A stretch of 43,034 nt of DNA from Bacteroidetes bacterium OLB10. Its GTDB lineage: Bacteria > Bacteroidota > Bacteroidia > AKYH767-A > OLB10. This document shows positions 27,196-35,206 of the stretch, one piece after another. The stretch's first letter is position 1. The number at the start of each line of letters is the position of its first letter. Both the position numbers and the translations under genes were made by a program. Below the pieces are notes generated by a model, which worked only from the letters and a program-made list of their open reading frames with translations, made no database searches and was not told the DNA's origin. The stretch spans positions 1-43,034 of the forward strand of contig LNBX01000028.1 in NCBI GenBank assembly GCA_001567275.1, read 5' to 3'.

Positions 27196-28009
27196 GAATA
27201 AATTTTTACGCACAACAGAAAAAGATTCGCATTACCGCCATCTTGAAAAAATGAAAGTGACGGAACTGCTGCTCAACATCAATAAAGAAGATCATACCGT
27301 GCCGCGCATCATCAGAAAAAATATTTCATCTGTTGAAGCGCTTACTAAAATTGTTATCCGTAAAATGAAAGCCGGAGGTAGGCTTTTTTATATTGGTGCA
27401 GGCACCAGTGGACGGCTGGGTATTGTGGATGCTTCGGAGTGTCCGCCCACCTATGGCATTGCACATGGCAGAGTGATTGGACTCATTGCCGGTGGCGACA
27501 GTGCCATTCGCAAAGCTGTTGAATTTGCCGAAGACAGTGAGTTGCAGGGATGGCTCGATCTTAAAAAATATAAAGTATCCAAAAAAGATGTTGTAATTGG
27601 TATTGCAGCTTCAGGAACTACTCCTTATGTAGTTGGTGCATTAAAAAAATGTGTCGAACATAAGATTACCACAGGATGTATTGTTTGCAACAAGAACTCA
27701 CCTGTAGCTTCTTTTGCCGATTATCCTGTTGAGATAATAACAGGTCCTGAATTTGTTACCGGAAGCACACGAATGAAAGCCGGTACTGCACAAAAATTAG
27801 TACTCAACATGATCAGTACATCGGTGATGATAAAACTCGGTCGGGTGAAAGACAATAAGATGGTGGATATGCAGCTTACCAATAACAAACTGGTGAACCG
27901 TGGTGAACGTATGATTATGGAAGAACTTAAAATACCTGCCGCAAAGGCTCAGGCATTGCTGAAGAAACACGGAAGTGTGCGAAATGTCATAAAAAATTAC
28001 AAGCCATAA
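27182..28009 (+). CDS. murQ: N-acetylmuramic acid 6-phosphate etherase
   Basis: Cleaves the lactyl ether of MurNAc-6-phosphate to give GlcNAc-6-phosphate and D-lactate in peptidoglycan recycling. The SIS domain has YIGAGTSGRLGIVDASECPPTYG (near residues 72-94), GIAASGTTPYVVGAL and GPEFVTGSTRMKAGTAQKLVLN, which hold the catalytic Glu and the phosphate-binding loops. At 275 residues it is a little shorter than E. coli MurQ, with a shorter C-terminal helical part. It is translated from inside the acyltransferase gene (14-bp overlap). Its position next to the dcw cluster groups wall synthesis with wall recycling. Confidence 0.95.
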   Translation: MPADKNKFLRTTEKDSHYRHLEKMKVTELLLNINKEDHTVPRIIRKNISSVEALTKIVIRKMKAGGRLFYIGAGTSGRLGIVDASECPPTYGIAHGRVIGLIAGGDSAIRKAVEFAEDSELQGWLDLKKYKVSKKDVVIGIAASGTTPYVVGALKKCVEHKITTGCIVCNKNSPVASFADYPVEIITGPEFVTGSTRMKAGTAQKLVLNMISTSVMIKLGRVKDNKMVDMQLTNNKLVNRGERMIMEELKIPAAKAQALLKKHGSVRNVIKNYKP

Positions 28010-28034
28010 TCTGCTTATTTCTGTTTTTCTGATT

Positions 28035-28042
28035 TATTTTTG
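28035..28042 (+). promoter_or_regulatory. -7 element upstream of the 28068 gene
   Basis: TATTTTTG matches TAnnTTTG and ends 25 bp before the ATG. No convincing TTG -33 element is at the expected spacing. It suggests the gene has its own promoter behind murQ. Confidence 0.4.
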
Positions 28043-28067
28043 CAGTACACAAAAGTGGAGTTGAGCA

Positions 28068-28637
28068 ATGCAGGACATTGAACCTTTCTATAACTGGATG
28101 GACTTATATCTGGCTTCAGAGGATGAGCTGAGTCCATTTTATGGAAGGGTGTACAGTGAGTTTGAATACAGCAACACATTATATAACTATTTCATTCATC
28201 CGCAGTGGGACGACTTTGGATCCTCTACTCTTTATCTGAAAGTAATTTATTGCGATTACGACAAATCGTTTGCCATTATTGAGCTGATGGGCGAATGGAA
28301 TGATGCCATCAGCAATGATATTATGATGCTGAAGCGTGATGTGATTGAGAACATGATGGAAAACGGAATTTGCAAATTTGTTTTGATTGGCGAAAATGTA
28401 CTCAACTTTCATGCTTCGGATGATTGCTATTATGAGGAATGGTTTGAAGAAATAAATGAAAACGGATGGATTGCTGCCATTAACTTCAGAGAGCATGTAC
28501 TCTCCGAAATGCAAAAAGCCAATATTGATTTTTACGTGCTGTTTGGCGGTGAACTGGATAACCTGAACTGGCGTACTTATCGCCCTGCACAGTTGGTCAA
28601 CCGTGTGAACGACATCATCCGTCACAGAATAGGATAA
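28068..28637 (+). CDS. Conserved-looking acidic protein of unknown function
   Basis: I do not recognise a named family. The 189-residue product is soluble and acidic, rich in Asp, Glu, Tyr and Trp, without a signal peptide or membrane segment. The middle (VIYCDYDKSFAIIELMG, then CKFVLIGENVLNFHASDDCY) suggests alternating beta strands and helices. The last part holds FYVLFGGELDNLNWRTYRP and a short basic end. Codon use is like that of its neighbours and the frame is open throughout, so it is probably a real gene. It runs towards the pterin dehydratase gene with no gap between the two stops. Confidence 0.75.
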   Translation: MQDIEPFYNWMDLYLASEDELSPFYGRVYSEFEYSNTLYNYFIHPQWDDFGSSTLYLKVIYCDYDKSFAIIELMGEWNDAISNDIMMLKRDVIENMMENGICKFVLIGENVLNFHASDDCYYEEWFEEINENGWIAAINFREHVLSEMQKANIDFYVLFGGELDNLNWRTYRPAQLVNRVNDIIRHRIG

Positions 28638-28880
28638 TTATTTTTTTTCTGAAAGTAACCGATCAATTGCTTCGGCAAGCTGCCTGTCTTTTTCAGTTAC
28701 CTTATTGCCCGCATCATGGGTTGACAGACTTATTTCAACTGTATTGTAAACATTTCTCCAGTCGGGATGATGGTTCATTTTCTCTGCAAGAAAAGCCACC
28801 TCTGTCATGAATGCGAAAGCCTGAGTAAAATCTTTAAACTTAAAAGTTTTCTGAAGACGGTTATCTTTTTCAGTCCACAT
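28638..28880 (-). CDS. 4a-hydroxytetrahydrobiopterin dehydratase (pterin-4a-carbinolamine dehydratase)
   Basis: An 80-residue protein of the PCD/DCoH family, which dehydrates 4a-hydroxytetrahydropterin to recycle the cofactor of aromatic amino acid hydroxylases. The signature [24 protein letters not shown] contains the HHPDW core with the catalytic histidines. The opening [24 protein letters not shown] is also typical, but the protein is shorter at the N-terminus than many family members (about 95-110 residues). It starts 4 bp after the adenine deaminase stop, so the two share an operon. No hydroxylase gene is in the window. Confidence 0.9.
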   Translation of the reverse strand: MWTEKDNRLQKTFKFKDFTQAFAFMTEVAFLAEKMNHHPDWRNVYNTVEISLSTHDAGNKVTEKDRQLAEAIDRLLSEKK

Positions 28881-28884
28881 CGTT

Positions 28885-30522
28885 TCAAGTATTTAATGTT
28901 GTCAATTCAAATTTGTCCACATCAAACAATCCTTTATCACCAATTTTAAAATGTGGAATTACCAACAAAGCCATAAATGACAAAGTCATAAAAGGCGCCC
29001 TGAGTTTTGAGCCAAGTTGTTTTGCCATAGCGTCAAGTTCGCTGTAGGCATTGCCTGTTTCATGGCAACTGTCAGTACTCATCAGCCCGGCTACAGGGAG
29101 TGCAATACTTTTTTTCTCTTTTCCTTTCACTACGCAAAGGCCACCACCGTAATTCATCAGTGTATTAATTGATTCCACTATGTCTTCATCGCTTACGCCC
29201 ACTGCAATTATATTATGCGAGTCGTGGGCTACCGTTGATGCAATGGCTCCACTTTTAAATCCGAAATTTTTTATAAAACCTGTAACCGGAGGAACTTTGC
29301 GGTAGCGGTTCACAACCACAATTTTTAAAATATCTTTAGAAATGTCACTCACCCAACAATTATCTTTTGATGCAGGCTTGTCATGAATACATCGCGTAAT
29401 GAGTTGTCCGTCTAATGCTTCAATAATTTTAATAGGTTCACCGGTAATTTTTACTTTCAGCTCATCCAGTTGAACGGGAGAAGACTTAAAGTGATTGATA
29501 GCATTATGTTCTTTGGGTTTCAGTTTCGAAACACCATTTTCGGCTAAACAAATGCCATCAATCCAAGTTTGCTGCACGTTGAAGTCAGCAAGGTTATCCA
29601 CAACTATAAAATCTGCTGCATCTCCTTTGCGCAATAATCCTGTATTCAGGTTGTAGTGCAGCACAGGGTTCACACAGGCGCATTGCAACACATCAAACAA
29701 CTGATGACCTTTTTGCAATGCACGTTTCACCAGTTCATTGATATGACCTTTCAGCAAATCATCCGGATGTTTGTCATCACTGCAGAGCATGGTAACAGAA
29801 GGATGCGAAGAAATCAGTGAATGAAGTGCTTCAAAGTTTTTAGCAGCTGAACCTTCACGGATAATTATCTTCATGCCGAAGTTGATTTTATCAAGAGCTT
29901 CCTCCAGTGTAAAACATTCATGGTCGGTGCTGATGCCGGCACTGATGTATTTTTTTGCCTGTTCACCCCGCAAGCCCGGAGCATGGCCATCCACAGGTTT
30001 TCCATATTTATGCGCAGCAGCAATTTTCTTCAACACCTCAGCATCATCAAACAACACGCCAGGGTAATTCATCATCTCACTGAGATATTTTATTTCGTTG
30101 CGCTGCAGCAGTTTTTCAGTCATTGCAGCGTCAATCACAGCACCTGCTGTTTCAAAACCGGTGGCTGGCACACAGGAAGGTGCCCCGAAGTTTATTTTGA
30201 GTCCGGCATCACGGGCATTTTCAATCATAAAGTCTATGCCTTCCAACCCACATACATTGGCAATTTCGTGAGGGTCGCTCACGGTTGACACCGTGCCGTG
30301 TGTGAGCGCAATTCTGGCAAACTCATAAGGTACCAGCATGCTACTTTCTATATGAATGTGGGCATCGGTGAAACCGGGCAAAATATATTCTGAAAATTGG
30401 CCATCCACAGAGGTGATTTCTTTAATCTTCCCCTCCTGAATCAAAATCTCACCGGCATATATCTTCCTGCTGAAAACATCCACAATATTGCCCTTTATTT
30501 TTGTCTGTTGTGGTTTATTCAT
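28885..30522 (-). CDS. ade: Adenine deaminase
   Basis: Converts adenine to hypoxanthine and ammonia in purine salvage. The amidohydrolase metal motifs are [13 protein letters not shown] (about residues 52-64) and [44 protein letters not shown] and the late [12 protein letters not shown] follow. The 545-residue length fits the Ade family, which is distinct from adenosine deaminase. Pterin dehydratase lies 4 bp downstream. A cold-shock gene diverges from it; TAAATTTG on the minus strand (30593-30586) could be its -7 element. Confidence 0.94.
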   Translation of the reverse strand: MNKPQQTKIKGNIVDVFSRKIYAGEILIQEGKIKEITSVDGQFSEYILPGFTDAHIHIESSMLVPYEFARIALTHGTVSTVSDPHEIANVCGLEGIDFMIENARDAGLKINFGAPSCVPATGFETAGAVIDAAMTEKLLQRNEIKYLSEMMNYPGVLFDDAEVLKKIAAAHKYGKPVDGHAPGLRGEQAKKYISAGISTDHECFTLEEALDKINFGMKIIIREGSAAKNFEALHSLISSHPSVTMLCSDDKHPDDLLKGHINELVKRALQKGHQLFDVLQCACVNPVLHYNLNTGLLRKGDAADFIVVDNLADFNVQQTWIDGICLAENGVSKLKPKEHNAINHFKSSPVQLDELKVKITGEPIKIIEALDGQLITRCIHDKPASKDNCWVSDISKDILKIVVVNRYRKVPPVTGFIKNFGFKSGAIASTVAHDSHNIIAVGVSDEDIVESINTLMNYGGGLCVVKGKEKKSIALPVAGLMSTDSCHETGNAYSELDAMAKQLGSKLRAPFMTLSFMALLVIPHFKIGDKGLFDVDKFELTTLNT

Positions 30523-30564
30523 CTAAAAAACTTCAGGAATTATCTTATTTGTAATTAAATAGTT

Positions 30565-30572
30565 TATCTTTG
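30565..30572 (+). promoter_or_regulatory. -7 element of the cold-shock gene
   Basis: TATCTTTG is a perfect TAnnTTTG match, 33 bp before the ATG. A divergent match for ade (30593-30586, minus strand) lies 14 bp away, so the two promoters may be interleaved. Confidence 0.5.
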
Positions 30573-30605
30573 GCGCATTAATTCACAAATTTAATTATTT
30601 ATTTA

Positions 30606-30800
30606 ATGAAAACCGGTAAAGTAAAATTCTTCAACAGCTCTAAAGGCTTTGGATTTATTGTTGAAGATGATGGCGGAAAAGAACTGTTTGTTCACCAGAC
30701 AGGATTAGTTGACCGCATCACGGACAATGACCTTGTAACTTATGAAGTAGTTCAGGGCAAAAAAGGCTTAAATGCCGTTAATGTTAAAAAGCAACAGTAA
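30606..30800 (+). CDS. Cold-shock domain protein (CspA family)
   Basis: A 64-residue single OB-fold RNA-binding protein. It has MKTGKVKFFNSS as the first strands, RNP1 as KGFGFIVE (residues 14-21), and RNP2 as LFVHQTG (27-33). The closing strand is KGLNAVNVKKQ. It acts as an RNA chaperone in the cytoplasm. It is a single-gene unit with its own -7 element and a terminator 34 bp behind. Bacteroidota often have small Csp proteins of this size. Confidence 0.95.
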   Translation: MKTGKVKFFNSSKGFGFIVEDDGGKELFVHQTGLVDRITDNDLVTYEVVQGKKGLNAVNVKKQQ

Positions 30801-30833
30801 AAAGATATTTTACTAGTAATTTTTTAATGTTAT

Positions 30834-30871
30834 ATCCCCGGTTGTTCACTCAGTCGGGGATTTAAATTTTA
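30834..30871 (+). terminator. Rho-independent terminator of the cold-shock gene
   Basis: ATCCCCG (30834-30840) and CGGGGAT (30855-30861) form a 7-bp GC-rich stem with a 14-nt loop, followed by TTAAATTTTATA. Confidence 0.8.
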
Positions 30872-30985
30872 TACCGGTTATAGATTTACGAATTACAAAT
30901 AATTGCAGCAAGAACAATTAGTATTTATACATGTCATCACAAATCATGATATAATTTTCCGTGCAGTGCAATGGACAAGGCAGTA

Positions 30986-31016
30986 TTTGCTGTCATAATA
31001 AAGAATCCTACTTTTG
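30986..31016 (+). promoter_or_regulatory. Promoter of tRNA-Pro
   Basis: TTTG (30986-30989), 19 bp, then TACTTTTG (31009-31016) gives a full match to the Bacteroidota -33/-7 pattern. The tRNA begins 15 bp after the -7 element. It is the cleanest non-operator promoter in the window. Confidence 0.75.
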
Positions 31017-31031
31017 CTGTCTCCGAAAATT

Positions 31032-31108
31032 CGGGAAGTAGCGCAGCCCGGTAGCGCACCACGTTCGGGACGTGGGGGTCGCAGGTTCGAATCCTGTCTT
31101 CCCGACCA
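31032..31108 (+). tRNA. tRNA-Pro (anticodon CGG)
   Basis: 77 nt including an encoded CCA. The acceptor stem CGGGAAG pairs with CTTCCCG, followed by discriminator A and CCA. The D arm is GCGCAGCCCGGTAGCGC, and the anticodon stem CCACG/CGTGG holds loop TTCGGGA, so the anticodon is CGG. The T arm is CAGGTTCGAATCCTG. All stems pair without mismatch. It reads CCG codons. A short minus-strand ORF across it is not a gene. Confidence 0.98.
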
Positions 31109-31225
31109 AAAGGTTTCATGCATTCGCTCTTATATACTTTAAAACTCATTAAGTTTTTGGCTGATTACTATTTTTGTTTTTATTGCCCTGCAATATTAAA
31201 GTAATAACAGCTCTACTATATCAGT

Positions 31226-33319
31226 GTGTATCTTCAAAAAGACATAGAGTTTGTAAAAACAGTAGGTCCTCAGCGTGCGCAGGTATTTCGCACTGAGCTT
31301 GGTATTTTTACCGTTGAAGATTTATTGCATCACTTCCCTTTCCGTTATGTTGACCGCTCCAGGTTTTACAACATTTCGGAACTGAATGCCGATTTACCCT
31401 ATGTGCAACTCAAAGGAGTGATTACTTCCATCTCGGGTTTTGGAAACAAACGCACTACCCGCCTGCAGGCTTCTTTCAGGGATGAAACAGGAACAATGGA
31501 TCTGGTATGGTTTCAGGGAATAAAATGGATACGTGAAAGTGTAAAAGCAGGAACACCTTATATCATCTTTGGCAAGCCTACTCTCTTTAACGGAGTGTGG
31601 AATATGGTGCATCCCGAACTGGAAACGCAGGAAAAATTTGACGAAAATCCTTTTAAAGGATTTCAGCCGGTGTATGCTACTACTGAGAAAAGTAAAACCA
31701 AAGGCTTAGACAGCAAGGGAATTATGCGAGCCATGCATGCTGCACTTAAATCTCTTCCATCACAACTTACCGAAACGCTGCCTGATGAAATACTGCAACA
31801 ACATCAGTTGCATCCTGTAGTTGATTCTTATCTGCAGATTCATTTTCCTTCTGATGGTGAATTACTTCGCAAAGCCCGTCAGCGTTTTAAATTTGAAGAA
31901 TTGTTTTATATTCAGCTGAAGCTTTTACAAAACAAGCAGCTAAGAACAGAAGCCCATAAAGGAAGAGTTTTTGGCGAAGTAGGTTATCTGTTCAACACAT
32001 TTTATAAGGACTATCTGCCCTTTGAACTGACCAACGCACAGAAACGTGTGCTGAAAGAGATAAGAAAAGATACCGTAAGCGGAAACCAGATGAACCGGCT
32101 GGTGCAGGGCGATGTGGGCAGTGGAAAAACGGTGGTTGCACTGTTGGCTATGTTACTTGCAGTCGATAATAAGCAACAGGCTTGCATGATGGCACCCACT
32201 GAAATTCTGGCAAATCAGCATTATACTTCAGTAAAAGAATTACTGAAAGACCTTCCTGTAAATGTAGGTCTGCTTACGGGTTCAGTTCCCGAATCAAAAA
32301 AGAAAGAGCTGATTGCACAACTTTCTGATAAAAAAATACATCTGCTCATAGGTACGCATGCACTGATAGAAGACAGAGTGAAATTTGCAGATTTAGGAAT
32401 GGTGGTTATTGATGAGCAACATCGCTTTGGTGTGGAACAACGTGCAAAGTTGTGGATGAAAGAAAATCCTCCGCATGTACTGGTGATGACTGCCACACCC
32501 ATACCACGCACATTAGCCATGACTTTGTATGGCGACCTTGATATGTCGGCTATTGATGAAATGCCTGCTGGCCGAAAGCCGATAAAAACTTTACATAAGT
32601 TTGAATCATCACGCCTGCGTGTGATTGGTTTTATGAAAGAGCAGATACGCCTGGGCCGACAGATTTATATTGTGTATCCTCTCATAGAAGAATCGGAAAA
32701 AATGGATTATCAGAATCTGATGGATGGTTATGATATTCTGAGAAGAGAGTTTCCGTTGCCGGATTATTACATCAGCATTGTGCATGGCAAAATGAAACCT
32801 AAAGACAAAGACTATGAGATGGAACAATTTGTAAAAGGCCGCACACATATTATGATTGCAACTACGGTAATTGAAGTAGGTGTGAATGTGCCCAATGCAT
32901 CGGTAATGATTATTGAAAGTGCTGAGCGTTTTGGACTTTCGCAACTGCATCAGCTGCGTGGGCGTGTGGGTCGTGGTGCTGAACAATCGTACTGTATATT
33001 GATGACGGGTGACAAGCTTTCGACAGTTGCACGTATGCGAATGCAAACCATGGTGCACACCAACAATGGTTTTGAAATTGCTGAAACGGATTTGAAACTG
33101 CGAGGCCCGGGTGATATTACCGGTACTCAACAAAGTGGTTTGCTTGATTTGAAAATTGCTGATATTGCTAAAGACGGAGCCATTCTGGAAGCAGCACGCA
33201 AGAGTGCAATTGCTTTACTGCAGGATGATCCACATCTGACTGATGCAAAAAATCAGGTGTGCAAACAACAACTGATAAAAAAGAGACAGGGAAAACCTAA
33301 CTGGAGTAAGGTAAGTTGA
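31226..33319 (+). CDS. recG: ATP-dependent DNA helicase RecG
   Basis: Branch-migrating helicase that processes stalled forks and Holliday junctions. The N-terminal wedge/OB domain is at about residues 60-150 (VQLKGVITSISGFG). SF2 motifs are MNRLVQGDVGSGKTVVAL (Walker A), VIDEQHRFGVEQR, MTATPIPRTLAMT, ATTVIEVGVNVPNA, and QLHQLRGRVGRG with the TRG segment after it (LKLRGPGDITGTQQSG). The 697-residue length is full. It begins with GTG at 31226 (VYLQKDIEFVKTVGPQRA), which matches family starts; no in-frame ATG fits better. It follows the tRNA by 117 bp. Confidence 0.95.
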   Translation: MYLQKDIEFVKTVGPQRAQVFRTELGIFTVEDLLHHFPFRYVDRSRFYNISELNADLPYVQLKGVITSISGFGNKRTTRLQASFRDETGTMDLVWFQGIKWIRESVKAGTPYIIFGKPTLFNGVWNMVHPELETQEKFDENPFKGFQPVYATTEKSKTKGLDSKGIMRAMHAALKSLPSQLTETLPDEILQQHQLHPVVDSYLQIHFPSDGELLRKARQRFKFEELFYIQLKLLQNKQLRTEAHKGRVFGEVGYLFNTFYKDYLPFELTNAQKRVLKEIRKDTVSGNQMNRLVQGDVGSGKTVVALLAMLLAVDNKQQACMMAPTEILANQHYTSVKELLKDLPVNVGLLTGSVPESKKKELIAQLSDKKIHLLIGTHALIEDRVKFADLGMVVIDEQHRFGVEQRAKLWMKENPPHVLVMTATPIPRTLAMTLYGDLDMSAIDEMPAGRKPIKTLHKFESSRLRVIGFMKEQIRLGRQIYIVYPLIEESEKMDYQNLMDGYDILRREFPLPDYYISIVHGKMKPKDKDYEMEQFVKGRTHIMIATTVIEVGVNVPNASVMIIESAERFGLSQLHQLRGRVGRGAEQSYCILMTGDKLSTVARMRMQTMVHTNNGFEIAETDLKLRGPGDITGTQQSGLLDLKIADIAKDGAILEAARKSAIALLQDDPHLTDAKNQVCKQQLIKKRQGKPNWSKVS

Positions 33320-33344
33320 AAAAATAAACGCAGTTATTGCGTTT
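33318..33344 (-). terminator. Terminator of the small minus-strand gene
   Basis: AAACGCA (33326-33332) and TGCGTTT (33338-33344) form a 7-bp stem. On the minus strand it is followed by ATTTTTTC. The stop codon of the 65-residue gene (33336-33334) lies in the 5-nt loop. On the plus strand no T-run follows. Confidence 0.6.
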
Positions 33345-33531
33345 CGTCATGTAAATAATTTAACAGCTCGGGTGAGTTTACTGTATTATCGCTGTTGTGC
33401 GATTGCTTTTTCCAGAGTTGACCATTTTTGCGGTGCGCACGTAACTGACGAGCCGGTCGTGAAGCAATAAGATAAGCTATACCAAAACAAAGTAAAGCTC
33501 CTCCTAACAAAATAATATCTATTGCGTGCAT
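33334..33531 (-). CDS. Small single-pass membrane protein, unknown function
   Basis: A 65-residue product with one membrane helix at about residues 5-24 (DIILLGGALLCFGIAYLIA), then a basic segment (RPARQLRAHRKNGQLWKK) and a polar C-terminal tail. The positive residues just after the helix suggest an N-out, C-in topology. I do not recognise a family. Support for a real gene is the coherent topology and the T-followed hairpin at its stop; it is convergent with recG, 14 bp away. It could still be a chance ORF. Confidence 0.5.
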   Translation of the reverse strand: MHAIDIILLGGALLCFGIAYLIASRPARQLRAHRKNGQLWKKQSHNSDNTVNSPELLNYLHDETQ

Positions 33532-33845
33532 AAAAGTTATTTTCTGCGTGGTTATACTTCTGCATAGCTATTTGGTTACATCAAAATGTGCTGTTGTTCT
33601 TACATCAGAAAAATTGAATCAGCTTTAAACTAAAACGCTCTACTTACTTTTCGTAACCCCTTACTGATTTAATAATGCCGTCCCTTTTAGGCCTTAATGC
33701 TTTAGAAAGTTTGGTATCAGCCTGTAACTTTTACCGTTTTCAGGCCGTCTTATTCATGAATTTCGGGCATTAAAACCCATTTAAAAGTACCACCAAGTAA
33801 GTTTACAGTAAAATTTTTAAAGTGATTATCAATAAATTATAAAAT
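33532..33845. other. Intergenic stretch without a recognisable gene
   Basis: AT-rich sequence between the divergent 65-residue gene and the PadR-type promoter block that starts at 33846. No ORF with coding character, hairpin terminator, tRNA or riboswitch core was seen. Confidence 0.5.
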
Positions 33846-33850
33846 ATTTT

Positions 33851-33893
33851 AGTACTATGTGTTGCATAGTACCATTCTTTGAATATATCTTTG
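33851..33893 (+). promoter_or_regulatory. Promoter with PadR-type operator for the ABC/M1 operon
   Basis: Perfect 8-bp arms GTACTATG (33852-33859) and CATAGTAC (33865-33872) are separated by TGTTG. The TTG of the -33 element lies in that spacer, and 21 bp later stands TATCTTTG (33886-33893). Spacing, spacer and -7 element are the same as upstream of padR; over 48 bp only about six positions differ. The first gene starts 39 bp after the -7 element. Confidence 0.8.
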
Positions 33894-33932
33894 CATCGTC
33901 AAATCAATCAAAAACTCATAAAAACAAAAAAA

Positions 33933-34298
33933 ATGAAAAAGCTGCTCATCACCATCATCGCCCTTAGCGCACTAGTACTTCCAAATCTTGGATTTACTCA
34001 AACTGAAAAAGAGCCTGTATTAACACCGGCCTACATCCAAAACGGAGAAGTAATACCTGTTGTTACTTTGCCTGAGGTAACCATTCGTGCAACTGAAGAC
34101 AATTCAGAAATGACCGGATATACCTTACCTGAAGTAACCATTACTTCAGACCGAACTCCTGATAATGTATATCCTGCAGTGCTGTATCATTCAGAATATA
34201 TAGCATCAGTGAATTTAAAACCTATTGATATAGTTGCAAAACAAAAAAGAGTTACACTTGCTTCGCTGTTTTCATTCAAATGGCTGTTCCATAAATAA
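33933..34298 (+). CDS. Small secreted protein with repeated LPEVTI motif
   Basis: 121 residues from ATG 33933. An in-frame TTG at 33879 lies upstream of the -7 element at 33886 and cannot start the protein. The signal peptide is MKKLLITIIALSALVLPNLG, probably cleaved near FTQ. The mature part has two copies of a TLPEVTI segment (TLPEVTIRATEDN, then TLPEVTITSDRTP) and ends with a basic SFKWLFHK. No family with known function is recognised. It is the first gene of the operon with the ABC ATPase (21 bp later) and the ABC/M1 fusion, so an envelope role tied to that transporter is plausible but not shown. Confidence 0.75.
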   Translation: MKKLLITIIALSALVLPNLGFTQTEKEPVLTPAYIQNGEVIPVVTLPEVTIRATEDNSEMTGYTLPEVTITSDRTPDNVYPAVLYHSEYIASVNLKPIDIVAKQKRVTLASLFSFKWLFHK

Positions 34299-34319
34299 AA
34301 GATCACAACAAATTACTTT

Positions 34320-35198
34320 ATGCAACTTTCCATCCGCAGTTTAACAAAAACGTATCCCAACGGAGTGCGTGCGTTAAACAACATCAACCTTACCATTAAC
34401 AATGGCCTGTTCGGATTACTCGGTCCTAACGGTGCAGGCAAATCATCGCTGATGCGAACCATTGCCACCCTTCAGGATGCTGATACAGGAAATATTTTTC
34501 TGGATGATCTGAATGTGCTGGAACAAAAAGAAGAGGTAAAGAAAATTCTCGGATATCTGCCTCAGGAGTTTGGTGTTTACCCGAATATTACTGCAGAAGA
34601 GTTGCTCAATCATATTGCTTTATTAAAAGGAATTGCCATAACCAAAGAACGAAACGAGCGTGTAAAAAATCTGCTTGTTCAAACCAACCTTTATGATGTA
34701 AAAAACAAAAAACTTGGCGGCTTCAGCGGTGGAATGAAACAACGCTTCGGCATTGCACAGGCATTAATTGGAAATCCAAAAATCATCATTGTAGATGAAC
34801 CCACTGCAGGCCTCGACCCTACAGAACGTAACCGCTTCCTCAATCTGCTGAGTGAGATCAGTGAGCAGGTAATAGTCATTCTCTCCACACACATTGTGGA
34901 AGATGTGAAAGAGTTGTGCTCGCAAATGGCTATTATCAATAAAGGTGAAGTGCTGTTCAGCGGTCATCCCGCAGAAGCTCTCGACAGAGTGAAAGGAAAA
35001 ATATGGTCGTGCCAGGTATCGAAACAGGAAGCCAAAGAACTGATGCAGCAGCATCAGGTTATTTCACAAAAATTCAACACGGGACAGATTGAGTTGCATG
35101 TGTGGAGCGACAGCAATGTCGGCAACTTTGCACCAGCACAACCTGCATTGGAAGATGTTTACTTCTCAGTACTGAACGGATTTTTAAATAAAAATTAA
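34320..35198 (+). CDS. ABC transporter ATP-binding protein
   Basis: A 292-residue ATPase subunit. It has Walker A GPNGAGKSS (near 39-47), Q-loop GYLPQEFGVYPN, signature FSGGMKQRFGIAQAL, Walker B IIIVDEPTAGLDP, and H-loop LSTHIVEDV. The C-terminal 80 residues are an accessory domain typical of ABC-2 type exporters. The next gene, 8 bp away, encodes its membrane partner. The substrate is not known. The operon promoter carries a PadR-type operator. Confidence 0.93.
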   Translation: MQLSIRSLTKTYPNGVRALNNINLTINNGLFGLLGPNGAGKSSLMRTIATLQDADTGNIFLDDLNVLEQKEEVKKILGYLPQEFGVYPNITAEELLNHIALLKGIAITKERNERVKNLLVQTNLYDVKNKKLGGFSGGMKQRFGIAQALIGNPKIIIVDEPTAGLDPTERNRFLNLLSEISEQVIVILSTHIVEDVKELCSQMAIINKGEVLFSGHPAEALDRVKGKIWSCQVSKQEAKELMQQHQVISQKFNTGQIELHVWSDSNVGNFAPAQPALEDVYFSVLNGFLNKN

Positions 35199-35206
35199 AC
35201 CTGAGT

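Noticed and set aside
30937..31149. 70-residue minus-strand ORF across the tRNA
   Set aside because: It is the translated reverse of tRNA-Pro, a common false gene call.
32609..33133. 174-residue minus-strand ORF
   Set aside because: Antisense shadow of recG with His/Thr/Cys-rich composition and no domain.
33879..33932. TTG-initiated N-terminal extension of the small secreted protein
   Set aside because: The TTG lies upstream of the -7 element at 33886-33893, so it would not be transcribed from that promoter. ATG 33933 starts a clean signal peptide.
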